A stretch of DNA of 64,000 bases from Pelagibius sp037652055 (GTDB lineage Bacteria; Pseudomonadota; Alphaproteobacteria; Kiloniellales; Kiloniellaceae): assembly GCF_037652055.1 (NCBI RefSeq), contig NZ_JBBKAH010000012.1, forward strand, positions 180,532-244,531. Direction: 5' to 3'. Both the position numbers and the translations under genes were made by a program. Shown here in pieces: positions 35,420 through 44,902 of this stretch (positions within the stretch are counted from its first letter, which is position 1; each line of letters opens with the position of its first letter). The notes under the pieces are model-generated. The model saw only the letters and a program-made list of their open reading frames with translations. It was not told the origin of the DNA and did no database searches.

Positions 35420-36733
35420 TCAGTCCTCGGCGCCTTGCCGGTAGATGAACGCGTTCGTCATCGGGTAGTCCGGCGTGTTCCCCTTGCTGAAGGTTATCTG
35501 ATAGAGGCGCTGCAGGTTGTTCGGGGTGCGGAAGCCCTCGGCGCAGAGCCTGAAGTAGGCGTCCCACCGGCGCCTGAAGCCCTCGTCGAAGCGCTTCGGA
35601 TCGAGCGCCTGGATCTTCTGCCAGTTGGCGCGGAAGTTCTCCGCCCAGCAATCCAGCGTCAGGGCGTAGTGGCGCCGCAGGTTCTCGACGTGAAGCACCT
35701 CCAGGCCGTGCTTGGACATCAGGCGGACGGTTTCATCGAACTCGGGCACGTAGCAGCCGGGGAACACGTGCTGCCGGATGAAGTAGTTGGTTTCCCGCTT
35801 TTCCTGATGACCGATGAAGTGAAGGACGCCGATGCCACCCTCCTTCAGGCCGCGCGCGATGCTCGCGATCCAGTCTTCCAGGTACTTCTCCTGGGCATGC
35901 TCGTAGACGCCGACCGAGACATAGCGGTCATACTGGCGGCCGTCGGCGCCCAGCGCGCGGTGCTCGCGCTCCAGGATACGGACGCGCTCGCCGAGGTCCT
36001 GCGCGGCGATCTGGCGCTGCATGTGGTCGTTCTGCTCCTTGACGAGGCCATAGTTGTCCACGATGGCGCCGTAGGCCCTGGCCGCAAGCAGGGACAGGTA
36101 GCCCCAGCCGGAACCGACCTCGACCAGGCTGCAGCCAGGCACGAGCGCCAGCTTCTTGCAGATGTGGTCGTACTTGTCGTGCTGCGCCTGATCCAGGGTC
36201 CTGGTGTGCTCGCCCCAATACGCGCAGGTGTAGCCGAAGGTCGGGCCCAGCACGATTTCGAAGAACTCGTTCGGCAGGTCGTAATGCGCTTCGGCATTCG
36301 CCTTGGACTGCGCCGCCGTGCGCGCGTCGTGACGCACCTTGTGCCACCAGTTCCGCAGCCGGTTCAGGGGATTGGCATGCGGCCCGCCGGAGTTCTTGGT
36401 GGTCAGGTCCTCGGCCGCATGGGCATCCAGCTTCACCAGTGCCGCAATGTCGCCGTGGATGTCGATGGTCTGGTCGAAGTAGCCGTCCAGCAGGCCCATG
36501 TCGGTGAACAAGGCGGTGCGGATCTCCGCCCCGACGGACTTGAACCGGATCGAGAGCTCGGGCTCTCCGGGGCGGTTCCGGTAGATGCCGCCGTCGGCGA
36601 ACACGACCTCATAGGTGAGGGGCGTGTCCTTGTAGCGGCTGAAGGTGCTTCGCAAGGCCATTCGCAGCGGGCTGCCCAGCCTGAGACCGAAGTCTACGGT
36701 GCTGCGCCTGCCGATGGTCTCGGGACCGGTCAT
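35420..36733 (-). CDS. Cyclopropane-fatty-acid-synthase-like SAM-dependent methyltransferase
   Basis: A 437-residue methyltransferase of the Mycolic_acid_synth/CFA family. The N-terminal lipid-binding domain is followed by AEAHYDLPNEFFEIVLGPTFGYTCAYW, the family hallmark from about residue 145. The SAM-binding motif VEVGSGWGYLSLLAA is near residue 200 and the SVGVYEHAQEKY active-site region follows. The sequence deviates in places (VGSGWGY for the usual IGCGWGG), so it may act on another lipid. Family members methylenate unsaturated phospholipid chains. It is monocistronic. Confidence 0.85.
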   Translation of the reverse strand: MTGPETIGRRSTVDFGLRLGSPLRMALRSTFSRYKDTPLTYEVVFADGGIYRNRPGEPELSIRFKSVGAEIRTALFTDMGLLDGYFDQTIDIHGDIAALVKLDAHAAEDLTTKNSGGPHANPLNRLRNWWHKVRHDARTAAQSKANAEAHYDLPNEFFEIVLGPTFGYTCAYWGEHTRTLDQAQHDKYDHICKKLALVPGCSLVEVGSGWGYLSLLAARAYGAIVDNYGLVKEQNDHMQRQIAAQDLGERVRILEREHRALGADGRQYDRYVSVGVYEHAQEKYLEDWIASIARGLKEGGIGVLHFIGHQEKRETNYFIRQHVFPGCYVPEFDETVRLMSKHGLEVLHVENLRRHYALTLDCWAENFRANWQKIQALDPKRFDEGFRRRWDAYFRLCAEGFRTPNNLQRLYQITFSKGNTPDYPMTNAFIYRQGAED

Positions 36734-37060
36734 CGCTATCTCCGTCCAGGCACCATATCGGCCGCTCAGGGTTCCTTCTCAATGGCGGCCGCCACCATAG
36801 CACAGCTTGTCCGGCGGGGACGAATGGCTCCTCTGCCGCCTTTTTTCCTCGCCGCTTCACGGCGGGCGCTTGTTCCCCCGTCGATCCGGCGATGGGGCAC
36901 CATAACCCCCGGACCGGCCGTTCACCCCCCTGCAGTGCACCCCAGAGTAGAGCCAGGCATCCGGCTGAAACTGGCCGTAGCGGGAATGTTGAATGGTCTG
37001 TTCATTTCCTTGCGAATTAAGCGAGGATAGCGCAGGGCTCATTGCTGCATCGAGAACGCG
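36734..37060. other. Intergenic region between divergent genes
   Basis: About 330 bp between the divergently transcribed CFA-like gene and the histidine kinase. It should hold both promoters. I see no strong palindrome, no clear consensus promoter and no gene. Confidence 0.5.
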
Positions 37061-38425
37061 ATGCCGACTGATCTCAGCCTCGATATTCGCACCCTGGCTT
37101 TCATCGCGACGCTGTCGGCGGTCATGCAGGGGGTGTTGCTCGCCATTCTTTGGCGGACGGCACCGCGCTCCGCCGCAACGCTGCTCTGGGCCGGCGGCGG
37201 AATCCTGCTGGCGCTCGGTCTCGTGTGCCTGGCCTTCCGGTACGTGCTGCCCGACGCGGTCACGATTGTCCTGGCGAATGTGGCGATTGCCGGCTCGCAC
37301 GGCTTGTTTCTGCTCGGAATTGAGCGTTATTGCGGTCGCTCCTATTCCTTCACCTGCGTCGCGGTCGTGCTTGCGGCGTCGCTGACTGCCTTCGTCGTCT
37401 TCGGCCTTGTCGCGCCCGATACGGCGCTGCGCGTTGTTGCTATCTCTCTGGCGCTGTCGCTGTTCGCAGGCGCATCGGGCTGGTGGCTGTGGCATCGCGA
37501 CCAGGAGGTCCGCAGTCCCATCGACCGCCTGATGGCGCTGATGTTCACGGCGCATGCGGCCTTCCATTTTTTCAGGGGAGGCTACACGCTGCTCTTGGAA
37601 CGCGACATTGGGGATTTCATGGCGGCGTCCAGCATCCACGCGCTCGCGTTCATTGATATCGTTGCACTTTCGTTTGCATCCGGCATCGGCTTCGCCGTCA
37701 TGACGATCTCCGGGCTGCACCGTTCCTTGGAAAGGGAGCTTGCCGCCAGGAAGCGCCTGTTCTCCATCCTGGCCCACGACCTGAGGGCACCGTTCGGCGG
37801 CCTGGTCAATCTGACGGATCTCATCCAGGTCGCCTTCACCAAGGACTGCAAGGACGAAGTTCAGGATCTCGCCGCCAAGCTGAGCGAGGAGGCGCGCGTT
37901 GTGCTGGCTCTCCTGGATGATCTTTTGGTGTGGGGACACGCGGAAATCAAAGAAGGCATGCCGCTCGCGGAGCTTCTCGACCTGGCGACCGTGGTCGATT
38001 CAGCGGTGGCGTCTCAATCCGCCAAGGCGAGCGAGAAGGACATCACGATCCGCAACGCGCTGGCCGTCACCTCGGCCTACGGCGTTCGCCGGCATGCGGA
38101 AATGATTCTGCGGAACCTCATTTCGAACGCCTTGAAGTTCTCCCGGCCGGGTTCGCAGATCACGATCACCTCAAGCCGTCAGAGCGGCCAGGTGGTCGTC
38201 TCGGTCATCGACGAAGGCATCGGCCTTGTGCCTGCCGGTGCGGAGGCGAGCGGCGGCGACACGGGCAGCCGCAGGGGAACGGCTGGCGAGGGGGGGGCCG
38301 GCCTGGGGCTCATCCTGTGCCGGGAGCTCTGCCGCCATGACGGTCAAAGAGTCTGGCTGTCCGAAAATCCGGGCGGCGGCATGACCGGCAGCTTCACGCT
38401 GTACGCTTCCGCTCCCGACCGGTGA
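37061..38425 (+). CDS. Orphan membrane sensor histidine kinase
   Basis: A 454-residue kinase. Residues 1-216 form about seven membrane helices with little extracytoplasmic sequence. The cytoplasmic part has an H-box with phospho-acceptor His239 (FSILAHDLRAPFG), an N-box (RNLISNALKFS), the G1 box DEGIGL and the G2 box GAGLGLILC. No response regulator gene is adjacent, so its partner is elsewhere. The signal is unknown. A low-complexity glycine/serine stretch separates G1 and G2. Confidence 0.92.
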   Translation: MPTDLSLDIRTLAFIATLSAVMQGVLLAILWRTAPRSAATLLWAGGGILLALGLVCLAFRYVLPDAVTIVLANVAIAGSHGLFLLGIERYCGRSYSFTCVAVVLAASLTAFVVFGLVAPDTALRVVAISLALSLFAGASGWWLWHRDQEVRSPIDRLMALMFTAHAAFHFFRGGYTLLLERDIGDFMAASSIHALAFIDIVALSFASGIGFAVMTISGLHRSLERELAARKRLFSILAHDLRAPFGGLVNLTDLIQVAFTKDCKDEVQDLAAKLSEEARVVLALLDDLLVWGHAEIKEGMPLAELLDLATVVDSAVASQSAKASEKDITIRNALAVTSAYGVRRHAEMILRNLISNALKFSRPGSQITITSSRQSGQVVVSVIDEGIGLVPAGAEASGGDTGSRRGTAGEGGAGLGLILCRELCRHDGQRVWLSENPGGGMTGSFTLYASAPDR

Positions 38426-38438
38426 CCGCCGCCGCGGC

Positions 38439-39143
38439 TCAGCCGCCCTTCTTCGTCTCCGCCTCGTAGCGCGCGCGGTTCTCGTCGTTGATCGGGTAGA
38501 GGCCGGGCAGCTTGGCGCCGTTTTGGACCTCCTTCATGATCCAGCCTTCCAGGCGCTCCTGCTCCAGGCCCAGTTCGGCGACTTCCTCGATCAGCGCCTG
38601 CGGCACCACCACGGCGCCGTCGCGGTCGCAGATCATCAGGTCGTCGGGGAACACGGCGACGCCGCCGCAGGCGACCGGCTGCTGCCAGCCGACGAAAGTC
38701 AGCCCGGCAACCGAAGGCGGCGCGGCCACGCCGCTGCACCACACCGGCAGGTTGGTGCCCTCGACACCCTCGATATCGCGCAGCGCGCCGTCGGTCACCA
38801 GGGCGGTGACGCCGCGCTTGGCCATGCGGGCACAGAGGATGTCGCCGAAGATGCCGGCATCCTGCACGCCCATGGCGTCGACCACGGCAATGACGCCTTC
38901 GGGCATGTCCTCGATGGCGCCGCGTGTGGAGGTCGGCGAGGACCAGGAGGCCGGCGTCGCCAGGTCCTCGCGCGCCGGCACGAAACGCAGAGTGAAGGCC
39001 GGGCCGACCAGGCGCCCCCAGGTCCGCAGCGGCTTGGGGCCGCGCAGGGCGACGTTCCGGAGCCCCTTTTTCAGCAGGATGGTGGTGATGGTGGCGGTGG
39101 TGATGCTCTCATAGGCTTCGCGCAGCGCTGAATCGAGGAACAC
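38439..39143 (-). CDS. RraA family protein (HMG/CHA aldolase-like)
   Basis: A 234-residue protein of the RraA-like family, which includes 4-hydroxy-4-methyl-2-oxoglutarate aldolases and regulators of RNase E. Recognisable parts are GRLVGPAFTLRFVP, GIFGDILCARMAKRGVTALVTDGALRD (with the conserved DGxxRD metal- and substrate-binding motif) and FPDDLMICDRDGAVVVP. The intact motif favours an aldolase or decarboxylase rather than a pure RNase E inhibitor. The start is GTG at 39143. It follows the gamma-glutamyltransferase gene on the same strand by 56 bp and probably shares its operon. Confidence 0.85.
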   Translation of the reverse strand: MFLDSALREAYESITTATITTILLKKGLRNVALRGPKPLRTWGRLVGPAFTLRFVPAREDLATPASWSSPTSTRGAIEDMPEGVIAVVDAMGVQDAGIFGDILCARMAKRGVTALVTDGALRDIEGVEGTNLPVWCSGVAAPPSVAGLTFVGWQQPVACGGVAVFPDDLMICDRDGAVVVPQALIEEVAELGLEQERLEGWIMKEVQNGAKLPGLYPINDENRARYEAETKKGG

Positions 39144-39199
39144 GAGTAGAAACTCCCTGGTTGGAAATCTGGGTCAGGCCTCCGGATTATTGGTCCCGA

Positions 39200-40807
39200 T
39201 CAATAACCCAGGGCGCAGCCGTCCTTGCGCGGGTCGGAGCCGCCGGCGAGCGTGCCGGCCTCCCAGTCGATCTGGATCGCCTGACTGCCGCCGATCGGCC
39301 CCTCCGCCGCCTGGAAACGGTGACCCATCGCCTCCAGTTCCGCCAGCACCTCGGCGGGCACGCCGCTCTCGACCTCGATCGCGTCCTTGGCCGGGTGCGG
39401 AAAGAGGCGCGCGAGGTCCATCGACTGCTGCACGTCCAGCCCGTAGTCGATGAGGTTGGTGATGAAGCGGGCGTGGCCGGCGGCCTGGTAGTGGCCGCCC
39501 ATGACGCCGAACGGCATCACGGCTCGGCCGTCCTTCACCGCCATGCCGGGAATGATCGTGTGCATCGGGCGCTTGCCCGGGGCGATGCAGTTCGGATGCG
39601 CGGGATCGACGGAGAAGGACATGCCGCGGTTGTGCAGCACGACGCCGCTCTTCGGTCCGGTGATGCCGCTGCCGAAGGATCCGAACAGCGAGTTGATGAA
39701 GCTGACCGCGTTGCGGTCCTTGTCCACGACGCTGATGTAGACCGTGTCGGCATGGGCGGCGACCGGCGCCGGGGCCGGGGCCACCGTGGCGCGGTCGGTG
39801 CGGATCTGCCGGCGCAGTTCCGCCGCGTAGTCGGCCGACAGCAGCTGCTCCAGCGGCACCTCCGCCTGGGCCGGATCGGCTAGGTGGGCGTCGCGCGCCC
39901 GATAGGCGAGGCGGGTCGCCTCGATCTCCAGGTGCAGGCGCCCGGCGCTCATCGCCCCCAGCGATGGCAGGTCGAAGCCGGCGAGAATGTTCAGCAGCAA
40001 CAGCGCGATGACGCCCTGCCCGTTGGGCGGACATTGGTAGATGTCGATGCCCTTGTAGCGGCTGCTGATCGGATCGACGTACTGGCCGCCGGCGGCGGCG
40101 AAGTCTTCCAGGCTGTGCAGCCCGCCGAGGCCGCGCAGGTGCGCCACCAGGTCGGCGGCGATGCCGCCCTTGTAGAAGGCGTCGCGGCCTTCCATGGCGA
40201 TCAGCTCCAGGCTCGCCGCCAGCAGCGGCTGGCGCTGCACGCTGCCGAGCGCCGGGGTCTTGCCGCCGGGCAGGTAGAGGGCACTGGTGTTGGGGTCGTG
40301 TGACAGTACCTCGACTTCGTCTTCCCAGTCGGCAAAGACCCGTTCGGTCACCACGAAACCGTCGCGCGCGCAGCGGATCGCCGGCTGCAGCATGTCGCCC
40401 AGGCTGCGGGTGCCGTGGTCGCGCAGTAACTGCGCCCAGGCATCCACCGCGCCGGGCACGGTGACCGAATGCGGCGTCAGGCGCTCGATCTTGTCGATGC
40501 CCTGGGCGGCGAACCACTCGGGCGTCGCCGCCTCCGGCGCGCGGCCGGAACCGTTGAAGGCGACGATCTCGCTGCTGCCCCCAGTTCCTCTCTGGGGCGC
40601 GTAGAGTGCGAAACAGTCGCCGCCGATGCCGGTCGACTGCGGTTCCACCACGCCCTGCACGGCGCAGGCGGCCACCGCCGCATCCATGGCGTTGCCGCCG
40701 TCGCGCAGCACATCCAGCGCGGTGAGTGTCGCCAGGCCGTGGGAGGTCGCCGCCATGCCGTTCAGCGAGCGGGCGACCGAACGGCCGGGCAGATCCAGAT
40801 TTCGCAT
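39200..40807 (-). CDS. Gamma-glutamyltransferase family protein
   Basis: A 535-residue Ntn-hydrolase of the gamma-glutamyltranspeptidase family. The N-terminal GGNAMDAAVAACAVQGVVEPQSTGIGGDCFAL segment is the family hallmark. The likely autoprocessing threonine is in ADTVYISVVD, in place of the usual TTHxSVVD, with NSLFGSFGSGI and GKRPMHTIIPG downstream. No signal peptide is present, so unlike E. coli Ggt it is probably cytoplasmic; this fits the YwrD-like subgroup. The ATG at 40807 has GGAAAG upstream. Pairing with an RraA-like gene hints at catabolism of a modified amino acid, but that is inference. Confidence 0.87.
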   Translation of the reverse strand: MRNLDLPGRSVARSLNGMAATSHGLATLTALDVLRDGGNAMDAAVAACAVQGVVEPQSTGIGGDCFALYAPQRGTGGSSEIVAFNGSGRAPEAATPEWFAAQGIDKIERLTPHSVTVPGAVDAWAQLLRDHGTRSLGDMLQPAIRCARDGFVVTERVFADWEDEVEVLSHDPNTSALYLPGGKTPALGSVQRQPLLAASLELIAMEGRDAFYKGGIAADLVAHLRGLGGLHSLEDFAAAGGQYVDPISSRYKGIDIYQCPPNGQGVIALLLLNILAGFDLPSLGAMSAGRLHLEIEATRLAYRARDAHLADPAQAEVPLEQLLSADYAAELRRQIRTDRATVAPAPAPVAAHADTVYISVVDKDRNAVSFINSLFGSFGSGITGPKSGVVLHNRGMSFSVDPAHPNCIAPGKRPMHTIIPGMAVKDGRAVMPFGVMGGHYQAAGHARFITNLIDYGLDVQQSMDLARLFPHPAKDAIEVESGVPAEVLAELEAMGHRFQAAEGPIGGSQAIQIDWEAGTLAGGSDPRKDGCALGY

Positions 40808-41093
40808 GCTTTCCAATTAGTTCCTTGTACTGGGGCGGCCGGTTTCTTGAGCGGAACAGCGCTTTATCCCCGCAAGTGACCTGATGTAGCGGGCGCGGCC
40901 GCGCTTGGGAAGAGTTCTTGGCCCGATCCGGCGCTGGGCTGCCGGTCCGGGGCCGGGGCGACCGACACCTTTTCCCGGGGCTAGCCCGAAATTTTTCATC
41001 AACTCGGCTCGGCATTTCGATTATAGTGAATTGATGGGGCTTTGGCCCCGCGACACCCCTTGCACGCGCAAGCGCTCACGAGTCGGCGTCGGG

Positions 41094-41390
41094 ATGCACG
41101 GTCTCAAGAACTATAACCTCATCGTCGAACCCTGGCCGGGAAACCCGGGTCCGAACGGCCCGCGCGGCCGCACGGGCTATCGCTGGCGCGTGAACTGGAA
41201 GCTGCAGGGCGAATTCTACGCCGAGGGCTTCGAGGATTCGCACGCCGCCGCGCGCGCCGCCGCCGAAGCCTATCTCATCAAGCAGGGCATCGAGATCATG
41301 TCGCTCAGCCGGCCGGCGCCGCCTGCGCCGGCGGAGATCTCCGCCGGGGCCGTCGTCCTGCCGCTGAGACAGGCCAGCCAGCGCACCTGA
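41094..41390 (+). CDS. Small hypothetical protein
   Basis: A 98-residue protein I do not recognise. It has a compact, aromatic-rich N-terminal part (LKNYNLIVEPWPGNPGP, GYRWRVNWKLQG) that looks like a small beta domain, an alanine-rich helix and a proline-rich tail. No signal peptide. The ATG at 41094 is chosen because the conserved-looking part starts there; an in-frame ATG at 41034 lies too close to a TATAGT box at 41022-41027. The ribosome site is poor. Confidence 0.6.
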   Translation: MHGLKNYNLIVEPWPGNPGPNGPRGRTGYRWRVNWKLQGEFYAEGFEDSHAAARAAAEAYLIKQGIEIMSLSRPAPPAPAEISAGAVVLPLRQASQRT

Positions 41391-41468
41391 ATTACGGTAT
41401 CATCGCCACCGGGACTCGGGCCGTGCGGGCGCGAGGCCTTTCTGTTGTGCGATGAAAGAGTTTGTTCG

Positions 41469-42035
41469 ATGGACGTGACCCGCCTGGCGATTCCGGACGT
41501 GGTGATCCTCAAGCCGGCGAAGCACGGCGATCACCGCGGCTTCTTCTCCGAGACCTATAGCAAGCGGGTCTTCGCCGAAGCTGGCATCGACGCCGACTTT
41601 GTGCAGGACAACCACTCACTGTCGGGCGAGGCGGGCACGGTCCGCGGGCTGCACTTCCAGGTGCCGCCCAAGGCCCAGGCCAAGCTGTTGCGGGTGGTGC
41701 GCGGTGCCGTCTTCGACGTCGCCGTCGACCTGCGCTGGGGCTCGCCGACCTATGGGCGGCACGTCAGCGCGGTGATCTCCGCCGCGGCGTGGAACCAGAT
41801 CTTCATTCCCGCCGGCTTTGCGCACGGCTTCTGCACCCTCGAACCGGGCACCGAAGTCCTTTACAAGGTGAACGAATTCTACGCCCCGCAAGCCGAGCAG
41901 GGCCTGCTGTGGAACGACCCGACTCTCGCCATCGACTGGCCCGAAGGCGCCGGCGCGGTGCTCTCGGAGCGCGATCGCGGCTGGCCGGTGCTAAGGGATT
42001 TATCAAGAGTTTTTCAATATGAACCAGAGGCCTAG
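41469..42035 (+). CDS. rfbC: dTDP-4-dehydrorhamnose 3,5-epimerase RfbC
   Basis: A 188-residue cupin (EC 5.1.3.13) catalysing the third step of dTDP-L-rhamnose synthesis. Family motifs are present: HGDHRGFFSETYS, FVQDNHSLS, VRGLHFQ with the catalytic histidine, VRGAVFDVAVDLR, and PAGFAHGFCTLE. It opens a four-gene operon in the order rfbC-rfbB-rfbD-rfbA. The ribosome site is weak. Confidence 0.96.
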   Translation: MDVTRLAIPDVVILKPAKHGDHRGFFSETYSKRVFAEAGIDADFVQDNHSLSGEAGTVRGLHFQVPPKAQAKLLRVVRGAVFDVAVDLRWGSPTYGRHVSAVISAAAWNQIFIPAGFAHGFCTLEPGTEVLYKVNEFYAPQAEQGLLWNDPTLAIDWPEGAGAVLSERDRGWPVLRDLSRVFQYEPEA

Positions 42036-42065
42036 AGGGCGTTGTTGCGGTAGAGGGGGAACCCC

Positions 42066-43136
42066 ATGAAAATCCTGGTGACCGGCGGCGCCGGCTTCAT
42101 CGGCTCGGCGGTCATCCGCCACCTGATCGCTGCCGGCGATGCGGTGGTGAACCTCGACAAGCTGACCTACGCGGCCACGCCGGAGGCGCTGGAGGACGCG
42201 GCGGAGAGCCCGCGCTACGCCTTCGCCAAGGTCGACATCTGCGACGGCCCGGCGGTGCGCGCGGTCTTTGCCGAGCATCGCCCCGACGCGGTGATGCACC
42301 TGGCCGCGGAGTCCCATGTAGACCGCTCGATCGACGACGCGGCCGACTTCATCCAGACCAACGTGGTCGGCACCTACCGGCTGCTGGAGGTCGCGACGGC
42401 GTACTGGCGCGCGCTGGAGGGCGCGGCGAAGGACGCCTTCCGCTTCCACCACATCTCGACCGACGAGGTGTTCGGCGCGCTGGGCGCCGAGGGCCTTTTT
42501 ACCGAGGAGACGCCCTACCGCCCCAACTCGCCCTATTCTGCCAGCAAGGCGGCCTCCGACCACTTCGTGCGCGCCTGGCACAAGACCTATGGGCTTCCTG
42601 TCGTCACCAGCAACTGCTCCAACAACTACGGGCTCTACCAGTTTCCCGAGAAGCTGATCCCGCTGATGATCATCAACGCGCTGACCGAAAAGCCGCTGCC
42701 GGTCTACGGCAAGGGCGAGAACGTGCGCGACTGGCTGCATGTCGAGGACCACGCCCGCGCGCTGGTCGCCGTGCTGACCCGCGGCCGCGTCGGCGAGACC
42801 TACAACGTCGGCGGCGACAGCGAGATGCGCAACATCGACGTCGTCGGCATGATCTGCGATCTGGTCGACGCGCTGAGCCCGCGCGGAAGCGGCAAGGGCT
42901 CGCGCCGCGACCTCATCACCTTCGTCACCGACCGTCCGGGCCACGACCTGCGCTACGCGGTCGATGCCGCCAAGATCGCGCGCGAGCTGGACTGGCGCCC
43001 GCAGGAGACCTTCGCCTCGGGCCTTGAAAAGACCGTCGCCTGGTACCTCGACCGCCGCGACTGGTGGCAGGGCATCCTGGAGCGGCGCTACCAGGGCGAA
43101 CGCCTCGGGCTCTCGAAATCGACGAAAGCCGGCTAG
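42066..43136 (+). CDS. rfbB: dTDP-glucose 4,6-dehydratase RfbB
   Basis: A 356-residue extended SDR enzyme (EC 4.2.1.46), second step of dTDP-L-rhamnose synthesis. The NAD-binding motif TGGAGFIGS is at residues 6-14. HISTDEVFG gives the substrate and catalytic region and YSASKAAS holds the YxxxK pair. SNCSNNYGLYQFPEKLIP is specific to dTDP-glucose dehydratases. GAGGGGGAA precedes the ATG, 30 bp after rfbC. Confidence 0.97.
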   Translation: MKILVTGGAGFIGSAVIRHLIAAGDAVVNLDKLTYAATPEALEDAAESPRYAFAKVDICDGPAVRAVFAEHRPDAVMHLAAESHVDRSIDDAADFIQTNVVGTYRLLEVATAYWRALEGAAKDAFRFHHISTDEVFGALGAEGLFTEETPYRPNSPYSASKAASDHFVRAWHKTYGLPVVTSNCSNNYGLYQFPEKLIPLMIINALTEKPLPVYGKGENVRDWLHVEDHARALVAVLTRGRVGETYNVGGDSEMRNIDVVGMICDLVDALSPRGSGKGSRRDLITFVTDRPGHDLRYAVDAAKIARELDWRPQETFASGLEKTVAWYLDRRDWWQGILERRYQGERLGLSKSTKAG

Positions 43137-44021
43137 ATGGGGCCGCTGCTGCTGCTCGGCGCCGACGGTCAGCTCGGCCATGAGGTCAGGGTGCTGGCCG
43201 CGGCGCGCGCGCTGGATCTCGTTGCCCTGAACCGGCGCCAGCTCGACATCACCGCCGCATCGGAAGTCCGCGCGGCGATCACCGGCCGCTTCGCCGCCGT
43301 GATCAACGCCGCCGCCTATACCGCCGTGGATAAGGCCGAGCGCGACGCGGCGGCGGCCTTCGCGGTGAATCGCGACGGCGCAAACCACGTCGCGGAGGCC
43401 TGTGCCGCCGCCGGGGTGCGCCTCATCCATATTTCCACCGACTACGTCTTCGACGGCGCAAAGGGCGCGCCCTACGTAGAGGACGATGCGGTGCGGCCGC
43501 TGAACGTCTACGGCGCCAGCAAGGAGGCCGGCGAGGCGGTGGTGCGCGCGGCCTGTGCGGATCATGTCATCCTGCGCACCGCTTGGGTATTCGGCGCTGC
43601 GGGCAGCAACTTCGTGAAAACCATGCTGCGCCTCAGCGGCGAGCGCGACGGCCTGTCCATTGTCGCCGACCAGTTCGGCTGCCCGACGCCGGCCGCGGCC
43701 CTGGCCGCCCGCGCCATCGCGGCGGCGGGCGACGAGGCACGCGGCACCTACCACTGCGCCGGAGAGGAGCCGACGTCGTGGCACGGTTTCGCGCAGGCGA
43801 TCTTCGCCGCGCAGCGCGAGATCACCGGGCGGCCGCGGCCCAAGCTGGCGGCGATCGCGACCGCCGACTATCCGACGCCGGCGCGCCGCCCGGCCGACTC
43901 AACATTGGATTCAGGGCTGTTCCAGGCCACCTTCGGCGAGGCGGCGATCGACTGGCGCGCGGGTCTGACGGCGGTGCTGGAGACGCTGGCGGCTTTGCCG
44001 GACGAAGAGGGGGATTTATGA
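43137..44021 (+). CDS. rfbD: dTDP-4-dehydrorhamnose reductase RfbD
   Basis: A 294-residue SDR reductase (EC 1.1.1.133) making dTDP-L-rhamnose in the last step. It has GADGQLGHE for cofactor binding at the N terminus, HISTDYVFDG, and the VYGASKEAGE YxxxK motif. The C-terminal RRPADSTLD is typical of the family. Its ATG directly follows the rfbB stop, and its own stop overlaps the rfbA start (ATGA). Confidence 0.96.
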   Translation: MGPLLLLGADGQLGHEVRVLAAARALDLVALNRRQLDITAASEVRAAITGRFAAVINAAAYTAVDKAERDAAAAFAVNRDGANHVAEACAAAGVRLIHISTDYVFDGAKGAPYVEDDAVRPLNVYGASKEAGEAVVRAACADHVILRTAWVFGAAGSNFVKTMLRLSGERDGLSIVADQFGCPTPAAALAARAIAAAGDEARGTYHCAGEEPTSWHGFAQAIFAAQREITGRPRPKLAAIATADYPTPARRPADSTLDSGLFQATFGEAAIDWRAGLTAVLETLAALPDEEGDL

Positions 44022-44887
44022 AGGGGCTCATTCTGGCGGGTGGCTCGGGCACCCGGCTGCATCCGGTGACCCTGGCGGTCAGCAAGCAGCTGCTGCCGGT
44101 CTACGACAAGCCGATGATCTACTATCCGCTGTCGGTGCTGATGATGGCGGGCATCCGCGATATTCTAATCATCACCACGCCGCACGACGCACCGCTGTTC
44201 CGTAACCTGCTGGGCGACGGCAGCCAGTGGGGCCTGAACCTGAATTTCGCCGTGCAGCCCAAGCCCGAGGGGCTGGCGCAGGCCTTTCTCATCGGCCGCG
44301 ATTTCATCGGCAGCGAGAAGTCGGCGCTGGTGCTCGGCGACAACATCTTCTACGGCGGCAACCTGCAGGAGATCGTCATGCGCGCCGCCGGCCTGCAGCG
44401 CGGTGCCACGGTCTTCGGGTACCAGGTCTCCGATCCTGAGCGCTACGGCGTGGTCGCGTTCGATGCGGCGGGGCAGGCGGTCAGCCTGGAAGAGAAGCCG
44501 CGCCAGCCGAAGTCGCGCTTCGCCGTCACGGGCCTCTATTTCTACGACGAGCAGGTCTGCAACATCGCCGCCGACCTGAAGCCCTCGGCGCGCGGCGAGC
44601 TGGAGATCACCGACCTCAACCGCCGCTACCTCGAAGCCGGCCAGCTGAAGGTCGAGCGCCTGGGCCGCGGCTACGCCTGGCTCGACACCGGGACCCACGA
44701 CAGCCTGATCGACGCGGCGCAGTTCGTGCAGACCATCGAGCACCGCCAGGGGCTGAAGATCGCCTGCGTGGAGGAGGTCGCCTGGCGCAAGGGCTTCATC
44801 ACCACCGACCAGCTGAAAGCGCTGGCCGAGCCGCTGCGCAAGAACGACTACGGCGACTACCTGCTGCGCATCGCCGATAACCCCTGA
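44018..44887 (+). CDS. rfbA: Glucose-1-phosphate thymidylyltransferase RfbA
   Basis: A 289-residue nucleotidyltransferase (EC 2.7.7.24) that makes dTDP-glucose, the first step of the pathway. The nucleotide motif LAGGSGTRLHP is at residues 6-16, followed by SKQLLPVYDKPMIYYPLS, LVLGDNIFYG, FAVTGLYFYD and YAWLDTGTHDSL, all conserved. The ATG overlaps the rfbD stop. A cloverleaf repeat element begins 15 bp after the stop. Confidence 0.97.
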   Translation: MKGLILAGGSGTRLHPVTLAVSKQLLPVYDKPMIYYPLSVLMMAGIRDILIITTPHDAPLFRNLLGDGSQWGLNLNFAVQPKPEGLAQAFLIGRDFIGSEKSALVLGDNIFYGGNLQEIVMRAAGLQRGATVFGYQVSDPERYGVVAFDAAGQAVSLEEKPRQPKSRFAVTGLYFYDEQVCNIAADLKPSARGELEITDLNRRYLEAGQLKVERLGRGYAWLDTGTHDSLIDAAQFVQTIEHRQGLKIACVEEVAWRKGFITTDQLKALAEPLRKNDYGDYLLRIADNP

Positions 44888-44902
44888 GGTTGGTGCGCGG
44901 CG

